A DNA stretch of 64,000 nt from Serratia ficaria (GTDB lineage Bacteria; Pseudomonadota; Gammaproteobacteria; Enterobacterales; Enterobacteriaceae), in assembly GCF_900187015.1 (NCBI RefSeq), contig NZ_LT906479.1, positions 1,178,001-1,242,000 on the forward strand, given 5' to 3'. Both the position numbers and the translations under genes were made by a program. This document shows positions 21,981 to 32,504 of this stretch, in pieces. Numbering within the stretch: the stretch's first letter is position 1; the number at the start of each line of letters is the position of its first letter. The notes under the pieces are model-generated. The model did no database searches and was not told the origin of the DNA. It saw only the letters and a program-made list of their open reading frames with translations.

Positions 21981-22004
21981 AAGGCCGCTTTCGCGGCCTT
22001 TTCC
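21981..22004 (+). terminator. ppiD terminator
   Basis: Stem AAGGCCGC (21981-21988) with GCGGCCTT (21993-22000), loop TTTC, then TTCC; the T tract is short. Confidence 0.7.
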
Positions 22005-22083
22005 ATATCTGAAATCCGTCGATTGCTGAATATCCGCCGCCGCGGCAAGGTGAGCTTGCTGTCAAACACAAGGAGGATACAGC

Positions 22084-22458
22084 ATGCAACATACAGAGAA
22101 AAAAGCGCGTTATGGTTATGGTCACTGTGCAAGGGCGGCGCTCGCGGCCTGTCTGCTGTGCCTGACGGGGCCGCTGATGGCGGCGGAGAAACCCGCCGCG
22201 CCGCCGCCGATCCTGTCGACGTCGCCAGCGGCCGCCGGGCCGGGAGCGTCTGCCGCGGATGAGATGACGGTGAGCATCAACCAGGCGGACGCCGAACAGT
22301 TGGCCAGCATGCTCAAGGGCGTTGGGTTGAAAAAAGCGGAGGGCATCGTGCGCTACCGCGAACAGAACGGGCCTTTCACCCAGATTGAGCAGCTGCAGGA
22401 GGTGCCGGGCATCGGGCCGGCGCTGTTTGAAAAAAACCGGGCGCGCTTGAAAATGTGA
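22084..22458 (+). CDS. ybaV: YbaV, secreted ComEA-family helix-hairpin-helix protein
   Basis: 124 residues. A long basic signal peptide (about 1-37, ending AALAACLLCLTGPLMAAE) and a Pro/Ala-rich linker lead to two helix-hairpin-helix motifs (about 60-124): VSINQADAEQLASMLKGVG and FTQIEQLQEVPGIGPALFEK. Related to the DNA receptor ComEA of competent bacteria, so it may bind DNA in the periplasm; its role in enterobacteria is not settled. Ribosome site AAGGAGGATACAGC precedes the ATG. Confidence 0.9.
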   Translation: MQHTEKKARYGYGHCARAALAACLLCLTGPLMAAEKPAAPPPILSTSPAAAGPGASAADEMTVSINQADAEQLASMLKGVGLKKAEGIVRYREQNGPFTQIEQLQEVPGIGPALFEKNRARLKM

Positions 22459-22613
22459 TCCCGATCGCGGCTGCGTGGCAAAGTGCCTTTGCAGCCGTTT
22501 TTCCTCTGCTACATTTTACAGGTCTTACCAGTTTGGCGCGTTGACCAAACGGGCGAGGGGGCCGCAGCCGGCCCCTTCTTTCTGTAATCACCAGGCAGGA
22601 GTCGTCGCTTCTT

Positions 22614-23027
22614 ATGCAAACCTTTATCAAAGTCCGCGGTTACCACATGGATGTCTACCAGCACGTCAACAACGCCCGCTATCTGGAGTTTCTGGAAGAG
22701 GCGCGTTGGGAGTGGCTGGAACATGAAGAAGGCTTTCGCTGGATGACGGAAAACAACATCGCCTTCATCGTGGTGAACATCAACATCAACTACCGTAGCC
22801 CGGCGGTATTGGGGGACAAGCTGCGCATCGACAGCCAGATGGTGCAGCTAAACGGCAAAAGCGGCGTGCTGAGCCAGAAGGTGACGCAGGATCCGGCGGG
22901 GACGCCGGTGGCGGACGCGATGCTGACCTTCGTGTGCGTCGATCTGAAAACCCAGCGGGCGTTGCCGATTGAGGGGCAGCTGCGCGAACACCTGCAGGCG
23001 CTGCTGCCGCCGGAAGCGGAACGGTGA
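22614..23027 (+). CDS. fadM: FadM/YbaW, long-chain acyl-CoA thioesterase
   Basis: 137 residues (132 in E. coli). Single hotdog-fold thioesterase of the 4-hydroxybenzoyl-CoA thioesterase type, which hydrolyses long-chain acyl-CoA such as 3,5-tetradecadienoyl-CoA formed during oleate beta-oxidation. The active-site aspartate is in YHMDVYQHVNNARYLEF (about 10-26). E. coli fadM is controlled by FadR; I did not identify a FadR site. It converges on queC. Confidence 0.92.
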   Translation: MQTFIKVRGYHMDVYQHVNNARYLEFLEEARWEWLEHEEGFRWMTENNIAFIVVNININYRSPAVLGDKLRIDSQMVQLNGKSGVLSQKVTQDPAGTPVADAMLTFVCVDLKTQRALPIEGQLREHLQALLPPEAER

Positions 23028-23061
23028 AACAGGGACGGCGGCGGTTGCCGCCGTTATGCAC

Positions 23062-23760
23062 TCAGGCCAGAGCGGCTTTCCGCTTCAGGCTGGCCATCAC
23101 TTCCGCCCGGTTGCCTTGGTACTGCTGCAGACCGTTGGCGCGCAGGTTACAGGCGGCGCATTCTCCGCAGCCGTCGCCCTTGATGCCGTTGTAGCAGGTC
23201 AGGGTATCCTGGCGAACCCGCTCCAGCTGGTGGTAGTAGTCCGCCAGCGCCCAGGTCTCGGCCTTGTTCAGCCACATCAGCGGCGTTTCGAAACGAATAT
23301 CCCTGGCGATGCCCAGCACCACCGCCTGATTCAACGCTTTGACGAACTCGTCGCGGCAGTCCGGGTAGCCGGAGAAGTCGGTTTCACAGACGCCGGTGAT
23401 CACCGCTTCCGCCTCGACCTGATAGGCGTAGATCGCCGCCAGCGTCAGGAACAGGATGTTGCGGCCCGGCACGAAGGTGCTCGGCAGCGCGTTTTTCTGA
23501 TTAGGGTCGTAGGCCGGAACCGGGATGTTGTCACGGGTCAGGCTGCTGACGGCCAGCTCATTGAGCAGCGTGACGTCCAGCACCTTGTGCGCTTTGGCGC
23601 CGAGGGCCGCCGACAGCGCCTGAGCCACCTCAATCTCGGCGCGATGGCGCTGGCCGTAATCGAATGTGACGCAGTGAACTTCGTCATACTGTTGCAATGC
23701 CTGGATCAGGCAGGTGGTGGAATCTTGTCCACCGCTGAAAACGACAACCGCGCGCTTCAT
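23062..23760 (-). CDS. queC: QueC, 7-cyano-7-deazaguanine synthase
   Basis: 232 residues. Converts 7-carboxy-7-deazaguanine to preQ0 with ATP and ammonia in queuosine synthesis. N-terminal PP-loop SGGQDSTTC (about 9-17). The C-terminal zinc site is four cysteines in [18 protein letters not shown] (about 194-211). It is transcribed away from the preceding minus-strand gene ybaE with a 135-base gap. Confidence 0.97.
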   Translation of the reverse strand: MKRAVVVFSGGQDSTTCLIQALQQYDEVHCVTFDYGQRHRAEIEVAQALSAALGAKAHKVLDVTLLNELAVSSLTRDNIPVPAYDPNQKNALPSTFVPGRNILFLTLAAIYAYQVEAEAVITGVCETDFSGYPDCRDEFVKALNQAVVLGIARDIRFETPLMWLNKAETWALADYYHQLERVRQDTLTCYNGIKGDGCGECAACNLRANGLQQYQGNRAEVMASLKRKAALA

Positions 23761-23895
23761 AAAATCACCTTATGGGCTTTGGCCTTTCCCGAGACACATT
23801 CGGGCGGCAGGATAAAAATGCGTTGCGGCAGCAATGGTAGCAGAAATGGCTGTTCGCCGCAGGATCGGGCATGCTCGGTTTACTGAAATAGCGCG

Positions 23896-25602
23896 CTAAT
23901 TCTCCACCGGCGGCGGCAGCCAGGCCTGGCAAAAATCGAACCAGCCGTGGGCGGTCAAGGTAACGCCATGGATGCGCGGCGGCGCGCTGATCTGGTACTG
24001 GTAGTGAAACAGCGGCGTGATGATGGCGGAGGCCATCAGCCGCTGATAATAATCTTTCAGCTGCGCAAAGCGCGATTGCTGCGCCTGAAGCTGCTGGATC
24101 CGCTGCAGGGTATCCTGCTGCAGCCGCCAGCGCGGCTCGGGCAGAATGCCGCGCCACAGGGTATCCTGCCGCAGCCAGCTTTCCAGCGTGGCTTCCGGCG
24201 CTTCGCCGATCAGGTTATCCGCCAGCAGCAGGTCCGCCTGGGCGATCTGTTCCGCGCTTTGCCAGCGCTTACCCGAATAGTAGCGTACGTCCAGTTCGCA
24301 GCCGTGCTGCGCCAACAGCCGTTGCAGGGCGAGGGTGACCGTTTCCAGCTCGACCGGCGGGCGGTACAGCAGCGTCAGCCTGGCGGGCAAGGCGACGTCT
24401 TCATCAATCCGCTGGCGCGGGATATGCCAGCCGGGCAACATTTCGCGGCTGGGGGTAATCACGCTGTTGGGGATCGGCAGGTTGCTCAGCAGATCGGACT
24501 GCTGGATCAGCATCAGCAATTTTTGTCCCTGGGCCTCGCTGAGCACGCCGTGCCTGAGGTTGATCGCCAAATAACACCAGCCCAGGCTCATGCTGCGCTG
24601 CACCGGCCTGGCCTGCGCCAGCTCGTCCTGCTGGCCGATGGTGATGCGCACCGGGTGCTGGCAGCTGGTGTAAGCGTCGTCGGCCGGCAGGTCGGGGGTG
24701 ATCCAGTATTCGATATTTTCCAGATAAGGGTGCTGAAGGTGGTAGAAGGCGTGCTGCTCCAGCCGCACCAGGTGCGGTTCGTTCAGCGCCAGCTTGAACG
24801 GCCCGGCGCCGACGGCCGGCAGCTCGGGATGGGTCATCAGGCAGGGCAGCTCGGCCAACCGATGCGCCAGCCAGTAATCCGGCAGCTGCAGGTCGAACTG
24901 AATGCACAGCGGGTGCGGCAGGCTGACGGCGGCCAGGTTGCTCAGGCTGGGCTGGCTGCACGGATGGCGCCGCAGTTTCTCCAGCGTTTGCAGTAGCTGC
25001 TGGCCGGTTAACGGCTCGCCGTTATGCCAACGCAACTGGCTGCGCAGGAAGAACTGCCAGCGCCGGCCGTTATTGCCGATTTGCCAGTGGTGGGCCAGGT
25101 CCGGCTGCGGCTCGGGGTTGCCGGTGGTCAGGCGCGTCAGCCCGGCGTGCAGGGTGGAAACCAGATGCTGTTCCGCGCGGCCGGTCAGCGTCAGCGGATC
25201 GAGGGTTTCCAACGTGCGGTAGTAGGGGATGCGCAGCGTCGGGCTGCCGGCCTGCCACTGGCCGCCGAGGTGCGGGCTGAGCAGATCCTGCAGATGCTGC
25301 GGATCCAGCTGCGCCATCTCCAGCGCGCCCTGATGATTGCCCTGCAGCAGCAGTTGCTGCAGCAGCAGCGCCCGCAGTTCGTCCGGCGTTTTCAGGCAGT
25401 GCAGGCGCGCGCGTTTGCCGCGGCCCGGCTGCGATTGCCAGCTCAGCCAGCCCTGATCCTGCAGCTGCTGCACCAGCGTGCGGGCATGGCGCTCGCTGCA
25501 ATAAAACAGCGCGGCCAGCTCGCCGATGGTAATGGCCGCCGGTGCGCTGCCGAGCTGTTGATACAGGCGTTGATATTGGCTGAGACGATGAACCAGGCGC
25601 AT
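23896..25602 (-). CDS. ybaE: YbaE, SgrR-family protein with HTH and solute-binding domains
   Basis: 568 residues (566 in E. coli). Built like SgrR: an N-terminal winged HTH (about 1-100, FYCSERHARTLVQQLQDQGWLSW) joined to an extracytoplasmic-type solute-binding domain (SBP_bac_5, about 160-560), here without a signal peptide, so it is a cytoplasmic ligand-sensing regulator. The ligand and targets are unknown. The position between queC and cof matches E. coli ybaE rather than sgrR. The start codon at 25602 is 105 bases from the divergent cof. Confidence 0.88.
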   Translation of the reverse strand: MRLVHRLSQYQRLYQQLGSAPAAITIGELAALFYCSERHARTLVQQLQDQGWLSWQSQPGRGKRARLHCLKTPDELRALLLQQLLLQGNHQGALEMAQLDPQHLQDLLSPHLGGQWQAGSPTLRIPYYRTLETLDPLTLTGRAEQHLVSTLHAGLTRLTTGNPEPQPDLAHHWQIGNNGRRWQFFLRSQLRWHNGEPLTGQQLLQTLEKLRRHPCSQPSLSNLAAVSLPHPLCIQFDLQLPDYWLAHRLAELPCLMTHPELPAVGAGPFKLALNEPHLVRLEQHAFYHLQHPYLENIEYWITPDLPADDAYTSCQHPVRITIGQQDELAQARPVQRSMSLGWCYLAINLRHGVLSEAQGQKLLMLIQQSDLLSNLPIPNSVITPSREMLPGWHIPRQRIDEDVALPARLTLLYRPPVELETVTLALQRLLAQHGCELDVRYYSGKRWQSAEQIAQADLLLADNLIGEAPEATLESWLRQDTLWRGILPEPRWRLQQDTLQRIQQLQAQQSRFAQLKDYYQRLMASAIITPLFHYQYQISAPPRIHGVTLTAHGWFDFCQAWLPPPVEN

Positions 25603-25706
25603 GAAGTTAAATCCGGAACAGTTTTTTCAAATTGTTCACTATTACTTCCGTAAATGCCATCTCATACTGCAGTGATTGTAATCGTCTTCACATTCAAGAG
25701 GTCTCT

Positions 25707-26531
25707 ATGTATCGCCTGGCAGCTTTTGACATGGACGGCACGTTGCTGATGCCGGATCACCGGGTTGGCCCGGAAACGCTGGCGGTGCTGAACCAGCTGG
25801 TGGAGCGAGAGATGGCGGTGACCTTCGCCACCGGCCGGCATTATCTCGATGCCCAGCCGATCATGGCGCAGCTTGGCCTGCGGGGTTATCTGATCACCGG
25901 CAACGGCACGCGGGTGTATGACAATCAGGGGCGGCGGCTGCACGCCACCGACCTGCCGGCAGAGGTCGCCGAGCAGGTGCTGAATACCCGCTGGCGCACC
26001 GACGCCAGCATGCACGTGTTTCGCGACGAAGGCTGGATGACCGAAGTTGCGGTGCCGGAGGAAATGCTGCGGGCCCACCATCTGAGCGGGTTCCGTTACC
26101 AACTGACCGAACTGCGTGGTCTGCCGGCGTTCGGCAACAGCAAGGTCTGTTTTGTGGCGCCGCACGAGACGCTGCTGGAGCTGCAGTTGCAGCTGCAGGC
26201 GCAGCTTGGCGACGCCGCGGACCTGTGCTTCTCCGCCTATGAGTGCCTGGAGGTGCTGCCGCTCGGCTGCAACAAGGGCACGGCGCTGGACAGGCTGAGC
26301 CGACATCTGGGGTTAACGCTGGCCGACTGCATGGCGTTTGGCGATGCGATGAATGATAAAGAGATGCTGGCGGCGGTCGGGCACGGCGTGGTGATGGGCA
26401 ACGCCCTGCCGCAGCTGAAATCCTTGCTGCCGCAGCTGCCGGTTATCGGCCACTGCCAACAGCAGGCGGTGGCCCACTATTTACAACATTGGCTGCGTTC
26501 ACCTTGCCTCACCTATTCCCCCGAATTATGA
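25707..26531 (+). CDS. cof: Cof, HAD-family HMP-PP phosphatase
   Basis: 274 residues (272 in E. coli). HAD superfamily type IIB hydrolase that dephosphorylates thiamine precursors (4-amino-2-methyl-5-hydroxymethylpyrimidine diphosphate) and several phosphosugars. Motif I is FDMDGTLL (residues 7-14), motif II FATGRH, and motif [15 protein letters not shown]; the lysine of motif III is in [11 protein letters not shown]. The ATG at 25707 follows CAAGAGGTCTCT; a frame open from 25632 adds unrelated residues. Divergent from ybaE. Confidence 0.93.
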   Translation: MYRLAAFDMDGTLLMPDHRVGPETLAVLNQLVEREMAVTFATGRHYLDAQPIMAQLGLRGYLITGNGTRVYDNQGRRLHATDLPAEVAEQVLNTRWRTDASMHVFRDEGWMTEVAVPEEMLRAHHLSGFRYQLTELRGLPAFGNSKVCFVAPHETLLELQLQLQAQLGDAADLCFSAYECLEVLPLGCNKGTALDRLSRHLGLTLADCMAFGDAMNDKEMLAAVGHGVVMGNALPQLKSLLPQLPVIGHCQQQAVAHYLQHWLRSPCLTYSPEL

Positions 26532-26546
26532 GGTTTATTACAGCCG

Positions 26547-26573
26547 GCCGGGTATCGCTACCCGGCTTTTTTT
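26547..26573 (+). terminator. cof terminator
   Basis: Stem GCCGGGTA (26547-26554) with TACCCGGC (26559-26566), loop TCGC, then seven T; it overlaps the end of convergent cdsH. Confidence 0.85.
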
Positions 26574-27612
26574 ATAAATCGGCCAGCTGCGCCAGGTACG
26601 GCTGCAGGTCGCCGATATTCTCGCTGACCCAGGCTTCGTTGTAATAGGTGTCCAGATAGCGTTCGCCGCTGTCGCACAACAGGGTGACTATCGATCCCTG
26701 TTCGCCATTTTCCCGCATCTGTTTCGCCAGCTGCAGCGCGCCCCAGACATTGGTGCCGGTGGAAGCGCCGACCTTGCGCCCCAACACGCTTTCCAGCCAG
26801 TGGATGGTGGCGACGCTGGCGGCGTCCGGCACCCGCAGCATGCTGTCGACCACCGAAGGGATAAACGACGGCTCGGCGCGCGGGCGGCCGATGCCTTCGA
26901 TACGGCTGCCGCAGCTGCCGATCAGGGTGCGATCGCCGTGATGGAAGCAGTCGTAGAACACCGAGTTTTCCGGATCGACCACCGTCAGTTGAGTGTCATG
27001 CCCCTGATAGCGGATATAGCGCCCCAGGGTGGCGGAAGTGCCGCCGGTGCCGGCGCTCATCACGATGTGTTTCGGCACCGGGAAAGGTTCGCGCGCCATC
27101 TGGCGGAAAATGCTGTCGGCGATGTTGTTGTTGCCGCGCCAGTCGGTTGCGCGCTCGGCGTAGGTGAACTGATCCATATAGTGGCCGTTCAGCTCCTTCG
27201 CCAGCTGTTCCGAAGCGGCGTAAATCTGCGCCGCATGGTCGACGAAGTGGCAGCGGCCGCCGTAAAAGGCGATCTGTTCCACCTTGCGGCGCGCGGTGCA
27301 GGACGGCATCACGGCGATGAACGGCAGGCCGATCAGCCGGGCGAAGTAGGCTTCAGACACCGCGGTGCTGCCGGAAGAGGCTTCGATGATCGTCGTGTTC
27401 TCGGTGATCCAGCCGTTGCACAGGCCATAGAGAAACAGCGAGCGCGCCAGGCGGTGTTTCAGGCTGCCGGTCGGATGGGTGCTTTCATCCTTCAGGTACA
27501 GGCAAATGCCGGGAAAGGCCGGCAGGTTCAGGCGAATCAGGTGGGTGTCGGCGGAGCGCTGAAAATCCGCTTCTATTTCACCGATAGCATATTTTACCCA
27601 AGAGTTTATCAT
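26572..27612 (-). CDS. cdsH: PLP-dependent cysteine desulfhydrase (CdsH type)
   Basis: 346 residues of the cysteine synthase/CBS fold II PLP family. The PLP lysine is Lys52 in HPTGSLKHR; phosphate is held by [12 protein letters not shown] (about 188-199) and the N-terminal loop [10 protein letters not shown]. It is longer than CysK/CysM and differs in its C-terminus. The gene next to and divergent from an Lrp-type regulator matches Salmonella cdsH (STM0458) beside ybaO, shown to encode the main inducible cysteine desulfhydrase, which makes H2S, pyruvate and ammonia. The name rests on this context and recalled similarity; a cysteine-synthase-like side reaction is possible. Absent at this locus in E. 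coli K-12. Confidence 0.78.
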   Translation of the reverse strand: MINSWVKYAIGEIEADFQRSADTHLIRLNLPAFPGICLYLKDESTHPTGSLKHRLARSLFLYGLCNGWITENTTIIEASSGSTAVSEAYFARLIGLPFIAVMPSCTARRKVEQIAFYGGRCHFVDHAAQIYAASEQLAKELNGHYMDQFTYAERATDWRGNNNIADSIFRQMAREPFPVPKHIVMSAGTGGTSATLGRYIRYQGHDTQLTVVDPENSVFYDCFHHGDRTLIGSCGSRIEGIGRPRAEPSFIPSVVDSMLRVPDAASVATIHWLESVLGRKVGASTGTNVWGALQLAKQMRENGEQGSIVTLLCDSGERYLDTYYNEAWVSENIGDLQPYLAQLADL

Positions 27613-27734
27613 CGTTTGGCCTCAAAATAGGGGGCTGGTTTATGGCGTAGCATAGCCTGTCAGCGGGAAAAAAGGATTGCCATTTTTCCTGTTTAATCGC
27701 CTAATGGGAGAAAAATTTTCTCCGGGTTGGCGTT

Positions 27735-28196
27735 ATGTTAGATAAAACAGACCGTAAACTGCTGTGCATGCTGCAGCAGGACTGCACCCAGTCGCTGCAG
27801 GCGCTGGCCGATGCGGTCAATTTGACCTCCACGCCGTGCTGGAAACGGCTGAAGCGGCTGGAGGACGAAGGCTATATCCGCGGCAGGGTGGCGCTGCTGG
27901 ACAACGAAAAGCTGGGCCTGGGGCTGACGGCGTTTGTGTTGATCAAAACTCAGCAGCACAGCAGCGAGTGGTATCAGGCGTTCGTTCAACTGACCGCCCA
28001 GATGCCCGAGGTGCTGGCGTTCTACCGCATGGCGGGGGAATACGATTACCTGATGCAGGTCGAGGTGGCGGACATGAAGAGCTACGACAGCTTTTACAAG
28101 CGGCTGGTCAACGGCGTGCCGGGCCTGATCGACGTCACCTCCAGCTTCGCCATGGAAAAAATCAAATACACTACCGCGCTGCCGGTGCCAGAGTGA
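27735..28196 (+). CDS. decR: DecR/YbaO, Lrp/AsnC-family regulator of cysteine degradation
   Basis: 153 residues. N-terminal HTH (about 1-60, [30 protein letters not shown]) and C-terminal RAM ligand-binding domain. In E. coli DecR (YbaO) activates a cysteine-degrading operon in response to cysteine; Salmonella calls the homologue CutR. Here it is 122 bases from and divergent to cdsH, so that gap is the likely binding region. Followed by mdlA after 92 bases. Confidence 0.9.
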   Translation: MLDKTDRKLLCMLQQDCTQSLQALADAVNLTSTPCWKRLKRLEDEGYIRGRVALLDNEKLGLGLTAFVLIKTQQHSSEWYQAFVQLTAQMPEVLAFYRMAGEYDYLMQVEVADMKSYDSFYKRLVNGVPGLIDVTSSFAMEKIKYTTALPVPE

Positions 28197-28288
28197 AAAG
28201 TTCACCGAATTGGCGATGCAACGGTGGTATCCTGCTCCGTTGAGACAGAACAAGAGATAATTCCCATAAAATCCTGGAAACAAACTGC

Positions 28289-30064
28289 GTGAGATTATTT
28301 GCTCAAATCGGCTGGTATTTCCGCCGGGAGTGGCGCCGCTACCTGGGGGCGGTGGTGCTGCTGATCGTCATCGCCATTCTGCAGCTGCTGCCGCCCAAGC
28401 TGGTGGGCATCATCGTGGACGGCGTTACTGAAAAACAGATGACCACCGGCGTGCTGATGGCATGGCTGGGGCTGATGATCGCCACCGCGATCGTCGTATA
28501 CCTGCTGCGCTACGTGTGGCGGGTACTGCTGTTTGGCGCGTCTTACCAGCTGGCGGTCGAGCTGCGCGAGAACTTTTACCGCCAGCTCAGCCGGCAGAAC
28601 CCGGCTTTCTACCTGCGCCACCGCACCGGCGATTTGATGGCGCGCGCCACCAACGACGTGGATCGGGTGGTGTTCGCCGCCGGCGAGGGGGTGCTGACGC
28701 TGGTGGATTCGCTGGTGATGGGGCTGGTGGTGCTGGTGGTGATGAGCACCCAAATCAGCTGGCAGCTGACGCTGCTGTCGCTGATCCCGATGCCGCTGAT
28801 GGCGATCGCCATCAAATATTACGGCGACCAGCTGCACCAGCGCTTTAAATCGGCGCAGGCGGCGTTTTCCAGCCTGAACGATCAGGCGCAGGAGAGCATG
28901 ACCAGCATCCGCATGATCAAGGCCTTCGGGCTGGAGGATCATCAGTCCAATCAGTTCGCCGAGGTGGCGGCGCAGACCGGCGCCAAAAACATGCACGTGG
29001 CGCGGGTGGATGCGCGCTTCGATCCGACCATTTATATCGCCATCGGCGCCTCCAACCTGCTGGCCATCGGCGGCGGCAGCTGGATGGTGGTCAACGGCTC
29101 TCTGACGCTGGGGCAGCTGACCAGCTTCGTGATGTATCTCGGCCTGATGATCTGGCCGATGCTGGCGCTGGCCTGGATGTTCAACATCGTCGAGCGCGGC
29201 AGCGCCGCATACAGCCGCATTCGCAGCCTGCTCGAAGAGGCGCCGGCGGTGCAGGACGGCCAGCAGGCGCTGCCGGCCGGGCGCGGCGTGCTGGCGGCGG
29301 AGATCCGGGCGTTTCATTATCCGGAGAATTCGCATCCGGCGCTGCATGACGTGGCGTTCAAGCTGGCGCCGGGGCAGATGCTGGGGCTGTGCGGCCCGAC
29401 CGGCGCCGGCAAATCGACGCTGTTGTCTCTTATCCAGCGCCAGTTCGACGTGGACGAAGGGCAAATCAGTTATCACGGCCTGCCGCTGACCCAGGTGAAG
29501 CTCGACGACTGGCGTTCGCGGCTGTCGGTGGTCAGCCAGACGCCGTTCCTGTTCTCCGACAGCGTGGCGAACAATATCGCGCTGGGCAACCCGGGCGCGA
29601 CGCAGGAGCAGATCGAGCAGGCGGCGCGGCTGGCCAGCGTGCATGAGGATATTCTGCGGCTGCCGCAGGGCTATGAAACCGAAGTGGGCGAACGCGGCGT
29701 GATGCTGTCCGGCGGGCAGAAACAGCGCATTTCCATCGCCCGCGCGCTGCTGCTGGACGCGGAGATCCTGATCCTCGACGACGCGCTGTCGGCGGTGGAC
29801 GGCCGCACCGAGCACCAGATCCTGCATAACCTGCGCAGCTGGGGGCAGAATCGCACGGTGATTATCAGCGCGCACCGGCTGTCGGCGTTGACCGAGGCCA
29901 GCGAAATACTGGTGATGCAGCACGGCGGCGTGGCCCAGCGCGGCGAGCATGCGGCGCTGGCGGCGCAGCCGGGCTGGTATCGCGACATGTATCGCTACCA
30001 GCAGCTGGAAGCGGCGCTGGATGAAGCGCCGGAAGCGGGTGAGGAGGCGTTAGTCAATGAATAA
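28289..30064 (+). CDS. mdlA: MdlA, ABC exporter half-transporter
   Basis: 591 residues beginning at GTG 28289 ([20 protein letters not shown]). Type I exporter fold: six-helix membrane domain (about 15-310) then an ATPase domain with Walker [10 protein letters not shown], signature LSGGQKQR, and Walker B LILDDA, in which D-D replaces the usual D-E after the hydrophobic stretch. The last point makes this the likely degenerate-site half of a heterodimer. The transported compound is unknown; it is called multidrug resistance-like by similarity. It overlaps mdlB by 8 bases. Confidence 0.93.
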   Translation: MRLFAQIGWYFRREWRRYLGAVVLLIVIAILQLLPPKLVGIIVDGVTEKQMTTGVLMAWLGLMIATAIVVYLLRYVWRVLLFGASYQLAVELRENFYRQLSRQNPAFYLRHRTGDLMARATNDVDRVVFAAGEGVLTLVDSLVMGLVVLVVMSTQISWQLTLLSLIPMPLMAIAIKYYGDQLHQRFKSAQAAFSSLNDQAQESMTSIRMIKAFGLEDHQSNQFAEVAAQTGAKNMHVARVDARFDPTIYIAIGASNLLAIGGGSWMVVNGSLTLGQLTSFVMYLGLMIWPMLALAWMFNIVERGSAAYSRIRSLLEEAPAVQDGQQALPAGRGVLAAEIRAFHYPENSHPALHDVAFKLAPGQMLGLCGPTGAGKSTLLSLIQRQFDVDEGQISYHGLPLTQVKLDDWRSRLSVVSQTPFLFSDSVANNIALGNPGATQEQIEQAARLASVHEDILRLPQGYETEVGERGVMLSGGQKQRISIARALLLDAEILILDDALSAVDGRTEHQILHNLRSWGQNRTVIISAHRLSALTEASEILVMQHGGVAQRGEHAALAAQPGWYRDMYRYQQLEAALDEAPEAGEEALVNE

Positions 30065-31835
30065 AGTGCAAAAGCTGTGGCCGACGCTGAAACGGCTGCT
30101 GGCTTACGGCTCGCCGTACCGCAAACCGCTCGGCATCGCGGTTTTGATGCTGTGGGTGGCGGTGGCGGCGGAGGTCGCCGGCCCGATCCTGGTCAGCTAT
30201 TTTATCGACAACTACGTCGCCAAAGGGCAACTGCCGCTGATGATCGTCGGCGGCCTGGCGGCGGCCTACGTGCTGCTGGAGCTGCTGGCGGCGGCGCTGC
30301 ACTATTTTCAGGCGCTGCTGTTCAATCAGGCGGCGGTGGGGGTGGTACAGCGTTTGCGCACCGACGTGATGGACGCCGCGCTGCGTCAGCCGCTCAGCGC
30401 CTTCGACACCCAGCCGGTCGGCCAGCTGATCTCGCGGGTGACCAACGACACCGAGGTGATCAAGGACCTGTACGTGATGGTGGTCTCCACGGTGCTGAAG
30501 AGCGCCGCGCTGATCGGCGCCATGCTGGTGGCGATGTTCAGCCTGGACTGGCGCATGGCGCTGGTGGCTATCTGCATCTTCCCGGCGGTGTTTGTGGTGA
30601 TGGGCATCTATCAGTACTACAGCACGCCGATCGTGCGTCGGGTGCGCAGCTACCTGGCGGACATCAACGACGGCTTCAACGAAGTGATCAACGGCATGGG
30701 CGTGATCCAGCAGTTCCGCCAGCAGATCCGCTTCGGCGAACGCATGAGCGCCGCCAGCCGTTCGCATTACACCGCGCGCATGCAGACCCTGCGCCTCGAC
30801 GGTTTCCTGCTGCGGCCGCTGCTCAGCCTGTTTTCGGCGCTGGTGTTGTGCGGCCTGCTGATGCTGTTCGGCTTCAGCGGCGAAGGGGTGATCGGCGTCG
30901 GCGTGCTGTATGCCTTTATCAACTATCTGGGCCGTCTGAACGAACCGCTGATCGAACTGACCTCGCAACAATCGATCCTGCAGCAGGCGGTGGTGGCCGG
31001 TGAGCGCATCTTCGAGCTGATGGATCGCAGCCAGCAAAGCTATGGCGCCGACGATCGTCCGTTGGCCAGCGGCCGCATCGACATCGAAAACCTGAGCTTC
31101 GCCTATCGGGCGGACAAAAAGGTGCTGCAGCATATTTCGCTGTCGGTGCCTTCGCGCGGCTTTGTGGCGCTGGTCGGCCATACCGGCAGCGGCAAGAGCA
31201 CGCTGGCCAATTTGCTGATGGGCTATTACCCGGTCAGCGAGGGTGAGGTGCGCCTCGACGGTCGCCCGCTGTCCGGCCTGTCGCACCGCACGCTGCGCCA
31301 GGGCGTGGCGATGGTGCAGCAGGATCCGGTGGTGATCGCCGAGTCGGTGCTGGCCAACGTGACGCTGGGGCGCAACATCGCGGAAGAGGCGGTGTGGCGG
31401 GCGCTGGAGACGGTGCAGCTGGCGGAGCTGGTGCGCGGCTTCCCGCAGGGCATCCACACCCGTCTGGGCGAGCAGGGCAATAACCTGTCGGTCGGCCAGA
31501 AGCAGCTGCTGGCGCTGGCGCGCGTGCTGGTGCAGGCGCCGCAGATCCTGATCCTCGACGAGGCCACCGCCAATATCGACTCGGGGACCGAACAGGCTAT
31601 TCAGCGCGCGCTGCGCCTGATCCGCGAACACACCACGCTGGTGGTGATCGCTCACCGCCTGTCGACCATCGTCGACGCCGATTCGATTCTGGTGCTGCAC
31701 CGCGGTCAGGCGGTGGAGCAGGGCAACCATCAGCAGCTGCTGGCGCAGCAGGGCCGTTACTACCAAATGTACCAGCTGCAGCTGGTGGGCGAAGAGCTGG
31801 CGGCGGCGACCCGCGAAGAAAGCCAGCCCGCCTGA
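30057..31835 (+). CDS. mdlB: MdlB, ABC exporter half-transporter
   Basis: 592 residues. Partner of MdlA with the same architecture: membrane domain (about 20-320), then an ATPase with Walker [10 protein letters not shown], signature LSVGQKQL and Walker B LILDEAT carrying the catalytic glutamate. The signature is LSVGQ rather than LSGGQ, so the two halves complement each other as in asymmetric heterodimers such as TM287/288. It overlaps the mdlA stop (ATGAATAA), implying coupled translation. Confidence 0.93.
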   Translation: MNKVQKLWPTLKRLLAYGSPYRKPLGIAVLMLWVAVAAEVAGPILVSYFIDNYVAKGQLPLMIVGGLAAAYVLLELLAAALHYFQALLFNQAAVGVVQRLRTDVMDAALRQPLSAFDTQPVGQLISRVTNDTEVIKDLYVMVVSTVLKSAALIGAMLVAMFSLDWRMALVAICIFPAVFVVMGIYQYYSTPIVRRVRSYLADINDGFNEVINGMGVIQQFRQQIRFGERMSAASRSHYTARMQTLRLDGFLLRPLLSLFSALVLCGLLMLFGFSGEGVIGVGVLYAFINYLGRLNEPLIELTSQQSILQQAVVAGERIFELMDRSQQSYGADDRPLASGRIDIENLSFAYRADKKVLQHISLSVPSRGFVALVGHTGSGKSTLANLLMGYYPVSEGEVRLDGRPLSGLSHRTLRQGVAMVQQDPVVIAESVLANVTLGRNIAEEAVWRALETVQLAELVRGFPQGIHTRLGEQGNNLSVGQKQLLALARVLVQAPQILILDEATANIDSGTEQAIQRALRLIREHTTLVVIAHRLSTIVDADSILVLHRGQAVEQGNHQQLLAQQGRYYQMYQLQLVGEELAAATREESQPA

Positions 31836-31935
31836 TCCTCAGGGGCCATCATCTGGCCCCTGTCTTTCCCTTCGCGCACCATAAACAGGCAGCGATCCTT
31901 TTCAAATCCCTTCTTCTGCACTTTTTCGACGCGTC

Positions 31936-31954
31936 GCGCACCAAAATAGTGCGC
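31936..31954 (+). promoter_or_regulatory. NtrC-type enhancer site for glnK-amtB
   Basis: Interrupted palindrome GCGCACCAAAATAGTGCGC, matching the NtrC pattern GCAC(C/T)-N5-(A/G)GTGC. It is centred about 120 bases upstream of the sigma-54 promoter, a usual enhancer distance. Confidence 0.7.
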
Positions 31955-32060
31955 AATATTTGACCGATAAGTTGCTGCGGGCCGCATCGCAGACCAGGCG
32001 GCGGCCCGGTGTTCGCTCTCCTTGCCGTTAATTGGCTGAATCCGCATGCAAAATCATTTG

Positions 32061-32075
32061 TGGCATAGCCTTTGC
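32061..32075 (+). promoter_or_regulatory. Sigma-54 promoter of glnK-amtB
   Basis: TGGCATAGCCTTTGC: the invariant GG (32062-32063) and GC (32074-32075) are 10 bases apart as required for the -24/-12 elements. It lies about 43-54 bases before the glnK ribosome site GGAGGGGC. Confidence 0.88.
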
Positions 32076-32129
32076 TTTATAAGAACCAGTACCAGGGGTG
32101 AGTTTGGGCTTAATTCGTGGAGGGGCAAT

Positions 32130-32468
32130 ATGAAGCTGGTGACCGTGGTGATAAAACCATTCAAGCTGGAGGACGTGCGTGAAGCCCTATCCTCTGTCGG
32201 TATTCAGGGGCTGACCGTAACCGAAGTGAAAGGCTTTGGTCGCCAGAAGGGGCACGCAGAGCTCTATCGCGGGGCTGAATACAGCGTCAACTTCTTACCG
32301 AAAGTCAAAATCGATATCGCTATTGCCGACGACCAGCTGGATGAAGTGGTTGATGTCATTAGCAAAGCTGCCTACACCGGCAAAATCGGTGATGGCAAAA
32401 TTTTCGTTGCCGAATTGCAACGTGTCATTCGTATTCGCACCGGCGAAACCGACGAAGCAGCACTGTAA
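32130..32468 (+). CDS. glnK: GlnK, PII nitrogen signalling protein
   Basis: 112 residues. Trimeric PII paralogue that senses 2-oxoglutarate and ATP/ADP and is uridylylated at Tyr51 of the T-loop (GRQKGHAELYRGAEYSVNF). It blocks AmtB when nitrogen is sufficient. ATG 32130 follows GTGGAGGGGCAAT; the longer frame from 32046 would read through the promoter and is rejected. GlnB is a different locus; linkage to amtB identifies this copy as GlnK. Confidence 0.98.
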   Translation: MKLVTVVIKPFKLEDVREALSSVGIQGLTVTEVKGFGRQKGHAELYRGAEYSVNFLPKVKIDIAIADDQLDEVVDVISKAAYTGKIGDGKIFVAELQRVIRIRTGETDEAAL

Positions 32469-32504
32469 TCACAGGCTCAGTTAAGTAATGGGGATGGATT
32501 GATA

